From contig JAGTXK010000005.1 in NCBI GenBank assembly GCA_019096195.1, positions 124,001 to 188,000 on the forward strand: a stretch of DNA of 64,000 bases. Reading direction: 5' to 3'. Within the stretch, counting starts at the first letter, position 1. Each line of letters starts with the position of its first letter. Both the position numbers and the translations under genes were made by a program. Source of the stretch: Boletus sp. NGJ. Its lineage: Eukaryota; Basidiomycota; Agaricomycetes; Boletales; Boletaceae. The notes under the pieces were generated by a model. That model made no database searches. It was not told the DNA's origin and saw only the letters and a program-made list of their open reading frames with translations. Shown in pieces: positions 11,018-22,793 of this stretch.

Positions 11018-12913
11018 CGTCGAGCGTGTGTGCGCGTGTCAAGTTCAGGAGTCCCGACAACACTTCACGCTTCCAAAAATGGTAATCAAACTCGGCGAGT
11101 ACTTTTACGTCAACTCAGATCTACTACCAAACGTATCATGGCGTAGTCCGTTCCGCCCTCACAATTCTCCAATTCTCTCTGGTTCTGTCCGCCAGCTATC
11201 AACTCTACCGGAGTCGTGATCAGGAAGCATATCCAGGCGCTCAGTTTCGTGGTCGTCTTGCGAGGATGTGACCGGGGGTTGAGTATAGTCATTCGCGACC
11301 AAACTCTGTGTTTGCCGTGAGCTGCCACGGTTCTGGGATACCTAGTCGCCGACTCTATGCGATAGAGAAAAGTGTGACAATTACGAGGGAGATTGCATAA
11401 CGGCCGACGAAATGAACGACTTCCAGACGTGCGATGACAACGGGTAATGGCATCAGTTACCAGGTGAGACATCAAAAGGTTCAGGATAGGATGGTAATCG
11501 ACGACTGCCGACCCATCACCTCACCTGTAGCCACCTTTCTTCCGCCCTTGTCAGGTACGCTCCCGCATGGAAATGTTTTTTCGTGCTGCGACGAGGGGCT
11601 ATCCGGGCCAGAACAAAATCTTCCTGGCTAGACAATGCGTATGCTGTGCGATGGATGCTATGAAGCTCAAGCGTACAGCAGCAGGGTCAACATCAAAGAT
11701 GGTGCCACGCGTCAACGAGTAGAACCATCGGTTTCAACAGACTTGCCAGAGGATTCTCGGTCATGCATACGATCCGACACACGAATGTGACACTCTCGTC
11801 TGTCAATAGACGGACATTTGAGCGCGATGCTCTACAAAGCAACCAAGCAGATCGGGAAAAAATTGTACTTGCTCACCCTCTGCATCACTGATATTAACGT
11901 GGTTCCTGACAGGCGGCAATCTTTCGAGAAACTTATAGCGGCCAAAGTATCTTCCCACCAAAACCGACCAATCCAGACGTGGAGAAAATACCCCGTGCAC
12001 CGGAACTCCATGGCATGGGAACCGTGATCAAACAGGTCAAGGGTAAGTCGCTGATGGAAGGCAGAGAAAGTTATTTCGGTACGACCTATGTCAAGCAACA
12101 TGCATGGCACTTACATACGTGAAAGCAGCAAGGAGGCAAGTTAAGTTTTGGGAGCCAATGAATATATATATATCGTAATGATGGCCAACGCAGGGTTATT
12201 TCTGTGGTGACCTGATTCTTTGATACTGCGGCGAAACCTGTTCATGAGAGTCATGAGAACGGACATCTATAATTCGAGAACACCGCGTCGATGCGTAGAG
12301 TTGTCGACTTGTTCTCCGTCCGAATTGAGCGGATACCGAGTTGCTCGGGCATTAATTCCGATACTACGGCGCTCGCTTCCCTTGAAGTCCATCGAGTTGG
12401 CGAGTTGAGGTGCTCCGCAGGTACTATATACATGTGGAACGAGGAAAGTTATCATAGCATTATTGCCAGCGAGGGAATGGGGTATCAAATTTGTACGTCC
12501 CAGTAACATCTCCACATTGGCTGGAGTCTCGTCAAAGACTTTCTCAAAAAAGATGGTCCTCGACTGAAACATTGCTCATCGGATTTAGACCAAAGATTAT
12601 GATCGAATGAAGTTGCTGTGGCGCTCAGCTCATCTGAGCAGCCAACTCGCGTTCCAACGCCGCGGAGAAAAGGTTGAGTATCTTAACGTTATTTCTGAGT
12701 GTGGAACGTCGAAGCATTCGGGGAGATCCGACAACCCAAAGTATTGGATCCGTTCTCTGAGGCGTACCTTCCATGAGAAACGGGCCGGGACGACGACCTT
12801 TCGCAGCAGCGAAATGAAATTCTTGACTCGTTTGAAAAGTTCAGCATCCGAAATGTGTGGGTCCTTCCACTTATTTCGTTATCGTGTGCAATCCCGAAGC
12901 GGACAAAAGGAGA
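11018..12913. other. 1.9-kb stretch with no confident gene
   Basis: Lies upstream of the RING/TRAF gene and downstream of DBP7. Short minus-strand readings at 12600-12850 (e.g. FLMEGTPQRTDPILWVVG) and 12267-12570 look faintly protein-like, but they are in broken frames with no recognisable domain and no consistent splice chain. They may be a decayed or very intron-rich minus-strand gene. A (TA)n tract lies at about 12163-12174. Confidence 0.45.
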
Positions 12914-15482
12914 CTATGGCCGATGTCCCTGTACGAGCTTCTCCAGAGAAGCGCCAGATGCGATCTGAAACTCGCCTGTCCCGCTACTTATCATCCTTCC
13001 TTTCTTCTTCGACATTCGACCCTGCGCACGAACGACCTCGGTCATTCGTCTTTCCGCATCGCCCGTACGTTCAGATACATCCAGGTCGCGTGGTTTCCGC
13101 CCGCTAGCTGTGCGAGCGGATTTGGAAGGTTTGGGTTTGGCGGTCTTGGAGCGGTTGCTTTTCTTGCCGCCATCGGTAATGGTTTTCGGTGCTTCTCGAA
13201 GCGCAAAGGCTTTCGCGAGATGTCCAATGTGCAGATTGCGGACGTGGAACATATGTTTTTCGTCTGTCGGATGTGTGGAATAGGCCCTCATATGTGAAGA
13301 GAAGGCTCTTCGTGCAAGTTCCGAGTGCTAGAAAGTTTGCATGAAAGAGGGAAGATGGCAAAAGAAAAATAGAGGCTCACTTCTTTTCTTCGCAACACCC
13401 ACCGCTCAAACGAGAGCTGCACATCCGTTGCGCGGGCTTCGTACTCGGAACCCTTGCCTCCGAAACCCTTGGCCAACACGCCTTCAACGCTCATTCCCTC
13501 GAGCGAGACGTTTTTCTTCTGGGCTTCGTCTGATTTATTGACCAGATCCCCCCGCATCTTCTCTTCCACCCATTTTACCCACTCTGATTCATTCGGTGCG
13601 ACTATGCTCCATGCCTCGCCTCCCTTCCCTGCGCGTGCAGTACGTCCAACTCGGTGCACATACTCAGTCGCTCCGCCTTCAGTGGGTAAGTCATACTGGA
13701 CAACGGCACGCACGTGTGGCAAGTCGAGACCGCGAGAGGCAACAGATGTACAAAAGAGGACAGAGGAAAACGTAGAAGGTTGGTGACCCTTGCTGGACAT
13801 CGTAGACGAGAAGCCGCGAAGGGACGCAAGACGGGTTGGTGTAGGGAGAGAACCATGAAGCCGATAGATATGGGTGTCGGGGAGAAGGGGAGATCGCACT
13901 GATATGTTTTCGCCTTTCTCGAGACCTTCGTCTTCCGAGGAGAGTTCACTACCGTCGGACTTTTCACCAGGGTCGCCTGGTTCAGATTCTACGTCTCCCA
14001 TTTTTGAGCCGCCTAGTAATTGCCAGTGGAAATCGACAGAATCTGTGCAGCTAAGGAATACAATGACTTTCGAACCTCTCCTTGCTTGATTTTGTGCAAG
14101 GATGGAGCGAAGGAGGGCAACGAGCGCGACTAGTCGTAGCTTCAGAGGTACAACGATGTACTTCTGGGCAAGTTGAGCGGGTGGAGTAAAGTTTTCAGAG
14201 GACGAGGTCAGCGGAGAGATATTCTGTTGTTGTGAGTGTTGCTCTTCCTTGGTATCAAACGCTTTAATCATGATAGGGTTCACCAGCGTCGTTCCCGCCA
14301 ATTTCTGGACGTCCTCTCGAATTGTTGCAGAGCAAAGTATGGTCCGTCTTCTGCGTTGCCAATCCCAGCCGCCAACTTCCAAGCTTTTCCCCTCGTTGAC
14401 GGCCTGAACGGCTAATTTCCGACGCCCATCCAGTCCTTGGATGATACCCTTGATCGTTTCCTCAAAGCCAAGTTCCATGAGCCGATCTGCTTCGTCGAGT
14501 ATCAACCACCTGCATTTTCCGACGTTAAACGAAGATGTATTCTGCAAGTGGTCAAGCAACCGTCCCGGTGTCGATACAAGGATCGGAATACCTTTCCTCA
14601 GGCGTGCTTTTTCGTGGGCCCGGGTTGCCCCACCGGAAAGCAAGCCTGAGACGAGCCAGCGTGTATATCGTGTCGACGACTCGGTATCGTCGGTTTCACA
14701 ATCGGGTCGGAGTTTGAGTGTGAGGAGGGACTCGAGGACGTCTGAGATTTGTTTCGCGAGTTCGCGAGTAGGCGCGATTATAACGGCGAGTGTACCTATA
14801 GATCGGTCGATATAGGAGTGGGTGCTCAAGGGAAAGAGGTCATGGATGATGGGGAGAAGGAACGACAGGGTCTTTCCCGACCCCGTCTGGGACTGTATGA
14901 ACACGTCTCGTTCTGCCATGTCTTCCGACGATGGATTGGTAAACACGGGAAGGGCAGCTCGTTGAATGGACGTGGGTTTTGTGATCCCCATTTTAGACTC
15001 TAGGTGCGCAAGCAGAAGTGGGTGGAGTCCAAGTTCCGAAAACCCGGAGGACGCGAGTGGGGCGTTACTGGGCTGGGAAGGTGCTTTGGGAACAGAGTTG
15101 CGCTCTGGGGCATCAATTTTTGGGTTGTACGAGAATAAGGAGGATATGATTTGGGTCGGGGGGCCAGCAAGCCGATCTTCTGCGGGCACAGCACCTCGAG
15201 CCTCGTCCCGCCGGGGTCGCTTTGCTGGCCGAAGGGAGTGGACTTCATCCGCATCGGAGGCATCATCCGGGGCAGGTGCTCGTGGTATCTGACGCGCAAA
15301 TACTTTTTCCTTCCGCTTTTCCGTTCGTTTGGTCTTTAACCTAATAAGTCTTGAGTATTGATATCGGTGCATAGTATGCAGTACGCTTACCTGTCGGTCC
15401 ATCGACCAGATTTCTTGCGGGAGATATACTTCGCTGTGACCGGAGCGTCAGTAGCGATGTTCAGGACGAGCCCATCGTCCAT
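12914..15482 (-). CDS. DBP7: DEAD-box ATP-dependent RNA helicase Dbp7
   Basis: Nucleolar helicase needed for early 60S ribosomal subunit assembly (family knowledge). Start ATG at 15482 gives [12 protein letters not shown]. Exons are 15391-15482, 13381-15340 and 12914-13327; introns of 50 and 53 nt keep frame. A basic N-terminal segment precedes the helicase core. Motifs seen: [11 protein letters not shown] (Q motif), SQTGSGKT (I), APTRELAKQ (Ia), [10 protein letters not shown] (Ib), [12 protein letters not shown] (II, DEAD), CSATI (III), [10 protein letters not shown] (V) and [15 protein letters not shown] (VI). The last exon carries the Dbp7-typical C-terminal extension ([20 protein letters not shown], then KAFALREAP) and a Lys/Arg-rich tail. 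That extension marks it as Dbp7 among DEAD-box proteins. It shares a 197-bp head-to-head promoter with the cyclophilin gene. Confidence 0.95.
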
Positions 15483-15679
15483 CCCTTTTTACTCGCTTCT
15501 CGATAAGCCTGAGCGCGTTAGCTTCTTGTATGTAGAGTACTACAGGGTACTTTCCTCACAGTCGAAACTGTAGTCCGTCTGAAAAGGAAGTTTGCTCCCA
15601 CGTGCAATTGTGGTTATAGATTTCAGCCACGTTGGCACTTCTCACTCAACGAACACTTTGAATCACTGACTTGGCTGTC
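15483..15679. promoter_or_regulatory. Divergent promoter, DBP7 / cyclophilin
   Basis: 197 bp separate the two start codons, which face away from each other. Must hold both 5' UTRs and core promoters. A pyrimidine-rich CTTCTCACTCAAC stretch lies just before the cyclophilin ATG. No TATA box is evident. Confidence 0.6.
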
Positions 15680-17296
15680 ATGTTTGGCCGCATCTCTCTC
15701 GCGTTCATTATAGTATCCATCGCTGCCTTCTTCTGTGCGCAGTCTGCAGACGCCGCGAAAGGCCCAAAAATCACGCACAAGGTCTACTTTGACATTAAAC
15801 ATGGTGACAAGGAAATGGGACGAGGTGAGTCTCGTGTAAGCATATCAAGCGACAACAAAAGACTCAAAGATATCTCCTGCCAGTCGTGATCGGTCTGTAT
15901 GGCGGTGTATGTACTCCCTTCTTCCTTGTTATCTTTTTGGAGTGAGACTCAACGAGATCATTCCATAGACTGTTCCTAAAACTGTCGAGAACTTCCGCGC
16001 GTTGGCGACTGGGCAGGACAAGACGGGTGCCGAGCTTGGTTATGGCTACAAGGGCTCCAAGTTCCACCGTGTCATTAAAAACTTCATGCAAGTCTCTATC
16101 AAATTCGTCATGATTACAGCTTGGTAACACGTGTTTCCTCTCTCAGGATCCAGGGTGGTGACTTTAGTATGTCGAGGTTTCGTTTGACAGAATACTTGTA
16201 TTCGAACATATCCTAATACCTACAGCTCGTGGTGACGGCACTGGTGGCAAGGTTTGTACTCCCAAGATATCCTGTGCTAGATTCTCATTTCTGTCGCTCA
16301 GTCTATTTACGGTGACAAGTTCAAGGATGAGAACTTGTGAGTTATGAAGGATTTATTGATCCATGTCTTACTCAAACATTCACGCAGCAAACTCAAGCAC
16401 ACTGGTCCTGGCACGCTTTCAATGGCTAACGCAGGCAAGGACACAAACGGTATGTTGGCTCCAGGTCTACACCTATGTAACTATGTCTGAGAGAATTGCC
16501 TTTTAGGCTCGCAATTCGTAAGGCCCATGACTTTTAGGTATCTTAGAGGCTTAACCGTCATTTAGTTCATCTGCACCGTTGTTACCGGTTGGCTAGACGG
16601 TAAACACGTAGGTCGCAATGCCTTTCCCTTGCCGAGGCTCGTTAATCTTGCGTTCGTAGGTTGTGTTTGGGAAGGTCCTAGAAGGGATGAACATCATTTA
16701 TGCGATCGGTATGTTCCTTTATCTATGTCACCCTCGAACCTATCACGCTCACTCGCCATGCAGAGGATGTTCCGAAGGGTGGTAATGACCGACCGCTGGA
16801 GGATGTTGTCATCTATGATTCTGGAGAGGTTTGTCTGGGTAGCCACGATTACTACTACTTACTGACGATTCTCGCAGTTGCCCGTGGAGTCTGTTGTTGA
16901 CGAACAAGGACACCAGGTACCACTTCGCGCTGAGCTATAGTTCAGCCGCCCATGTTCCTCATTGACATGTCACGTCAATAATAAAATTATCTGTTGTTTA
17001 TGCAACAGGATCTCGAAGATGAGCCTGCTGAAACGTTCCCCGCTGCCGCTGCCGAAGTTGTTCCGGTAACGCCAAACACTGTCGCGAAGCCGACGGACGC
17101 TGCACCCGCTGAGGAGACTTCCCACTTTTCGCCGCCGTACCTGAGGTACGCCGGCATTGTCCTCCTCGTGTTGACCGTGCCTTGTGCTGTGTATACTTGC
17201 GGCGGACCGCGATTGATATTGTTGCGCCGTCTCTTTCGCAAAAGACGGGCTGGGAGCTATAGTCGTGTCAGCGTCGACGACGACGTGGAGAAGTAG
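15680..17296 (+). CDS. Secretory-pathway cyclophilin B-type peptidyl-prolyl isomerase, membrane-anchored
   Basis: Catalyses proline cis-trans isomerisation for folding in the ER. An N-terminal signal peptide ([20 protein letters not shown]) precedes the cyclophilin fold: [25 protein letters not shown] with the catalytic Arg and binding Phe/Gln, [16 protein letters not shown], and WLDGKHVVFGKV. The C-terminus has an acidic/Ala-Pro linker, one transmembrane helix ([18 protein letters not shown]) and a basic tail, so it is probably a type I ER membrane protein. About eleven introns are needed. Two exons are tiny: 16147-16166 (20 nt, IQGGDF) and 16507-16517 (11 nt, GSQF). Intron 16088-16146 begins with GC rather than GT (GCAAGT), and frame demands it. 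Stop at 17294-17296. Confidence 0.93.
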
Positions 17297-17488
17297 CAGA
17301 TACATTTATCACTGAAGATGAGAGTTGCACTGGAACTCGCTATTGCATCCCTGTCGTTACTCGACTAATTAATTAGTATTTAACTCTTGTAGTGACTCCT
17401 TGAGATACGGACCGGATTACGTGAGATTGGCTTGCGTGTAATGAGGATGAGGCGTGTGCTGGGTCGAGACGCAGCTTGCACTCTCGAC

Positions 17489-18333
17489 ATGACAATCAGC
17501 ATCAAAGCCCGACAAGCCGCCCTCATAACCCTCACCCTCGTCCTATTCCTCGGCACCGTCTACTCCATTAAAAACAACACCTACCTCGACACCTCGGACC
17601 CCCTCCTCGCTAACCTTCCCCACCATCTCCACAAGTCCGACTACTTTGCCAACAAATCTAACCTCCTCAACCTTTGGTTCATCAAACGCGCCTGGGGCTG
17701 GACCTCCTTCGCCTTTCTCTTCCTCTGGCTCACCAGCCCCCGGCACACCCAAGCCCTCAGCCGTGTCTTCCAATGGACGCTCGCCTCGTTCGCCTGGCTT
17801 GCGTTCACGAGCTGGTTCTTTGGACCCGCGCTCATGGTCCGGTTCGCCCTCCTCTCAGGGGGCGAATGCACCATCGCACTCCCCACCGGTGCCTCTTTTA
17901 CGATCCCCGACGAATACTGTCTCACCCACCTCCGTCTCTCGCCCCTCACGCACCCACACTTGTTCGCAGCCCCGCTGATCCTCCCCTGAACCACCCTGGA
18001 GCACGGTCCCGAGGCTCCGTAGTGGACATGACGTGTCCGGACACGTGTTTTTGTTGACCATGTCGATCTTGTTCCTCGCGGACCAGTTGGCGCCGTCGTT
18101 GCGTGCCGTGTCGTGGCCGCGGATGCATATGTGGGCGGTGGTGGCAACGATGGGTCTCGTCGCCATATGGTTATTTGCACTCGGGACGACGAGCGTGTAT
18201 TTTCATACGCCATTGGAGAAGGTGACGGGGTACCGTGAGTCGCGTGTCGTGTTGCGCGTGTGTTGCTAACCCCACTTTTGCAGTGCTAGGACTGGCAGGG
18301 TACAGTTTAACGCTATTGACACTATGGTTTTAA
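17489..18333 (+). CDS. FIT family (FIT2/Scs3-like) ER lipid-droplet biogenesis protein
   Basis: ER multi-pass protein; FIT2 members act as acyl-CoA diphosphatases that support lipid-droplet budding. The first exon gives a hydrophobic N-terminus and several membrane segments (AALITLTLVLFLGTVYS; SFAFLFLWLTS; WTLASFAWLAFTSWFF). After a proposed 61-nt intron (17962-18022) comes GHDVSGHVFLLTMSILFLAD, carrying the first conserved His. YFHTPLEKVTGY, with the second conserved His, precedes the last intron (18235-18283), and LGLAGYSLTLLTLWF ends at TAA 18331-18333. These two His-centred motifs define the family. The 17962 donor (GTTCGC) is weak but is the only one I found that joins the frames. The gene faces the reductase gene tail to tail, 193 bp apart. 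Confidence 0.88.
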
Positions 18334-18526
18334 TGTATGCACGATGCGATGGTGGTGGACGACAACATGTACCGAGTCGTGTAGATCGTTGAAGGTGGGA
18401 AATGATTAATGATTAATGATAGCGATGCGGTTTCAGTCAGTCACGGTGCGACCTCCATTTGATCACAGAACCAAGAACAAGAACAATTACTGTAGATCAT
18501 GTCTCATGCAAACCACCCTCATCCAC

Positions 18527-21500
18527 TCAAATCTTTGGCAAAAACCCACTCTCCCTCCACGCCCTAACCCACTTGGCCACCAACCCCTCCCCTACCACTG
18601 GCGCCTCCCTCAACCACCTACTCACCCCCACCGTCCCTCTTTACATCCAGCTCCGCCCTCGTCTGCGTCCTCTCCGCCGCCCCCGCACCATACTTGCCCT
18701 CGTAAAACGCCAACAACTTGCGGCTCGGGTTCCGCCGTTCGTCAGGGTCGCTCGCGCGGAGCACTTTGAGCCAGTCTTGTCGTGGGACGGGTCTAAAGTC
18801 GAGTTGCGCAGCGTGGAGCGCGGTGAGGACCGTGGACCAGGAGACGCGGGTTGGATGGAGGACGTGGTAGACGGGACAGTCGCCGGGCGTGTGCGTGGGC
18901 ATGGCTGTGGCTGTGGAGGGCTGCTGGGTGTGTGGGTAGGTCAACGAGCTCGACGATGCTCTTGGCCGCATAGTCGACGGGGAGCCACGAGACTTGTTCG
19001 TCCAGTTCGGGAAGGACACCGATCGTGTCTGCGCACTGTCGTATGCCAATTAGCCGTCGAGTCACAAGGCAAGAAACGACTGACTTTGAAGATGAGCGAA
19101 ATCCCCTCGGACTCGTTCCAGATCCCATTCGTCGTATCGCCCACCATCTGACCAATACCTGTGAAAAGAACACCGTGAGGACGTTCACATCTCATCTCTT
19201 GCATTTCAGGGCTGCGTACGTAGAACCGCTGTGTGCATCGGCGTCGTACGCGCCGCAATCTGGCACAGTTTCTCCGTGACCCATTTGGATTGTGCACTTG
19301 AAAAATAAGGAAAGAAAACATCAGAGTCTATCTAATACACGGGCGAGAAAAAATAAAAAGGGGGGGACATACTATCCTATCTCCTGCGCGACCGCCGGAT
19401 TATCCGTCACTACCTCGGGCACCAATCCCGGGCCAGGCCAATTCGCCACCGCGCTGATGGACGAGGCAAAGAAGAACTTGGCTGGCTGGGAGCGTGGCGA
19501 GGAGAGCGCGAGGCGCATCAAATTCACCGCTCCGCGAATGTGCGATTCGAAACTGTATCACGGGGCGGGGGGTGGGGTGAGCAGGGTGCACGTTTGCGTC
19601 ACACGTACCTGGAGATGCCCAAGTTGAAATTAACTGCCCAGGCGCTCTAGAGCAGGACGAGCCAAAAGTGAGGAAAAGACACGAGAGGTATGAACGCGCA
19701 CGTACGTGAATGATCACCGTCGCTCGGTTTGCAATCTCGCGGTAGCGTTCGTCGTCGAGTCCTAACTGGACCGCGGGCAAGTCTGCCGCGAGCGCCACGA
19801 CGCGTTCGTTCACACCCAGGAACCGTGTTAACAGCTTTCGCGTCTTCATCGACGCCGCGAGCCGGTCCTCCGCGTCTGCGTCGTTCTTGGCACGGCAGAG
19901 GCAATAAACGGTCTCAACAGCCGGGTCGGCGAGAAGCTCGTCGAGGACGTAGGATCCAAGAGAGCCCTGTAGCGCCTGTCAAAGACCATCTAAACGAGAG
20001 AAACGTCAGTGGCAGCGACGGTGTACACCCCATCGGGTCAATCGTGCAAGACGAGCCACGTCATACGCACCACTTTTCCAGACTCGGTGCTGGTGACATG
20101 GCCTTTCGCCCCGTGCGTTGTGTGGATGAAGTGGCTGTATTTGTCGACCAACTCGAGCATGAGCTCTTGCGGGCTGGTCTGCAAGGCGTCGGTGTCTTTT
20201 CCCGAGGAGAGCAACACGATGAGCTTTGCCAGCCTTGCCAAGGGAGAAGAGTGAGTGACTATCACGGTCGAGCTAGACGCCCACGCACTTGGTGACGGAA
20301 GGATGTTCAAAGACGGCATTGACAGATAGCTTCTTTCCACCCAGATCAATCTCCTAATAAAAAGAAAGCTCTCATCAATCCTTAATCACACCAAAATAAA
20401 TGTTTAAGAAAGGACACAAAAATGCACGCACCCTCTGAACAGCATTTCGAATCCGCGTCGACTGCAGCGAATCAAGCCCGAAATCAAACAAGTCCGTATC
20501 ATCTTCAAGCCCATCCATAGGCCGCTCGATCGTCCTCTCAATCACCTCTCTTAGGATCTCCCTCGCCTCCCCCTCGCCTTCCACGCGCGTCTTCCCCTCC
20601 GACCCCACCTCCCCCTCTATGTGCCTATATACTTCCTCGATCATTTTCTCAAACTCTTTATACACTTTTGGCCTCAAAGTACTCCCCTTATCTGCCCTCG
20701 GAATCTGCGTCCCGTATGGCAGAAACACGAGCGCCTCTGTCGAGAGCTGGGAATGCGACGGCGCGTCGGCGTTGGCAAGGGCAACGACCGAGGCTACGCG
20801 GCGGGTGAATTCGTCGTACGAGCAGCGCTGGGCAGCTTCGGTGGGGAGGATTAGGGCGCCGATTTGGGTGCGGCCGGTGCCAAAGACGATGGCGTCAGCG
20901 ATGTAGGGGGAGGAACGCAGGGTGAGTTCGATCGGGACCGGGTTGGTTTTTTCGCCGTTGACCTGTTGTATTTTGAGGGAACGAGTTATGGGAGTTTGGA
21001 AAGGAGGGGACGTACCATGATGAGGGTATCGTCTATCCGGCCAATGTACTTGTAGACATCGGGTATTGTAGGATGTTTGATGAAGAGGTCTTTGGTCGCA
21101 TAAGAGCCGTCTGGCTGGTTGGACATCACCTACTAGACGCTCAGCATGCGGGATGAAGAGAGTGCATGCACAGGACCTGCCTTGGTATGCCATCCGTCCA
21201 AGACGTAGAGCTCATAGGTGTCACTGCCACGAGGCTCGAAGCGCATATATTCGTGTACGCCGGTGTGGTTGTACGGTCCCCTTGCGCGAACCCAGTTCCA
21301 TGCCTTGTCGGTGTCGAAATCGCGGAAGGATGTCATGAGCTGACCCATCTCCGCTGAGCAGCATTCCATAAGACCCCAGGGGAAAAGTACCAAGGGAAAG
21401 GACGCACTGAGCCCATAATGACCCACCAAAGGAACGCCTTCCGAGACGAGAAAGTCACCCAGCTCGTCTGGACAAGCGCTCCCGCCAAACATGACCAATT

Positions 21501-22540
21501 TGAGACGTCTGAGGACTTGAAGGCCCTCTGGGGTCTCTGCGAGCAACTTGAGAGCAAAAGGGACTCCATAAAGGGCCTGTATGTCTGGTGCTTGCGAAAG
21601 CAGCTTGATAATATTTGCAGACGTGAGCGGAATGGACCCAGTCGGGAACAGATAAAGCGGTTTCGCAGCATACCACGCTCGGAGCATGTTCGAGTGACCG
21701 TGACCCTGCGAGACAAATTCAAGTTCAGCACGGAAAGAAGAGGATGAAAGGAACCGGGCAAACGTGGTACAAGGGCAACGTCGTGAGACTGGTGAGGTCA
21801 AAGTGCATCTTGCAGTTCCCGACGGCGGCCTTGTTGGTCGCGATGATGGGCTTTGGGAAGCCGGTGGAACCACTCGAGTGGATGATGGTGACGGGGAGGA
21901 GGAACTCGACGTCGGGGCTGAGGGGCGGGTCCCAGTGGGTCTTGTCAGGGTGTGTGGCGCGTGCATCGGGACTGAATACCTCGGAGGAAGGTTGGTGGAC
22001 GATTGATACCGACGACGGGTCAGGGAGATGAGCAAGTGCGGCAATGGCAGAAGAGTGCATTGCGTCCTGTACGATGATGTGGGAGGCATTGGTGACGGTC
22101 AAGAGGTGTGCAATCGCAGGCGGTGAGTTGTTTGGAGAGAGGAAGAGGACGCCTGGGAAATGGAGTGAGGAACTGATTGCACGAGAGAGCGGAGACGGAC
22201 GAACAGTAGCCCATGCGATACAAGGCCAACTCTGTGACGACATAGTCGATGTTGCTCACACCCAACAGGCCAACGGTGAGCCTGCTCGTTGCATCGCCCT
22301 TTGCGCGACCGGGGAGGACTCCAGTGTCTCTGAGATGGTTGGCGAAGAGAGAGGCGGCCGCATCGAGCTCAGTGGTGGTGTACTTTGTGTACTGGGATAC
22401 GGGTGATCTGGGGGAGTGTTAGGGTCGAGGAGGGAGAGACGTACATTGAAGCTTTTGTCGGGGATGCCAAGAATTTGGAGATTTGGGTGGTCGCGGACTC
22501 TGTCTGCGATGAGCTGGTTCAAGGAGAGAATGTCTGGCAT
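18527..22540 (-). CDS. Adenylate-forming reductase (NRPS-like, adenylation-thiolation-reductase)
   Basis: Activates a carboxylic acid as AMP ester, loads it on a phosphopantetheine arm, and releases it reductively as aldehyde with NADPH. The A domain shows HSSGSTGFPKPI, HYGLTEMG (across an intron) and YIGRIDDTLIMVNGEKTNP. The thiolation site is LFDFGLDSLQS. The terminal reductase shows GSLGSYVLDELL and the catalytic-type GYSQSKWVTEK. The C-terminus ends LVAKWVRAW...GFLPKI. Start ATG at 22540 (MPDILSLNQLI). There are about a dozen introns, one of GC-AG type (21130-21180). Two places cannot be read in a single frame with ordinary introns, around 19965 and 18625; both lie at short C/G runs. They may be sequence errors, real lesions, or a very short intron. 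The substrate is unknown, and no biosynthetic cluster surrounds it. Confidence 0.87.
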
Positions 22541-22793
22541 GTCTACGGAGGTGATGGTCGTCCATGACTTGTCTGCATAAATACCAGTCCAACGACCGAC
22601 GCACTAAGGTCATAAGACCGGTCACGCCCCGGGCCGGACCACTTGGCACATCCCGGGCTTCAAAGATGAACCTCGTCCTCGTCGACGTTTGGTACTATTC
22701 GGGCCTCCCAAATGGCTGACAGACAAAGTCAGCCGCATTTGCCCATAAAAATGAGTCCCTCTGTGCCCACCTCCACTTTTCCTAGCCTTCGAC
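22541..22793. promoter_or_regulatory. Divergent promoter, reductase / coiled-coil gene
   Basis: 253 bp lie between head-to-head start codons. CpG-rich. On the minus strand an ATTTATGC stretch (about 22576-22583) could serve as an AT-rich core element for the reductase. This is weak evidence. Confidence 0.45.
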
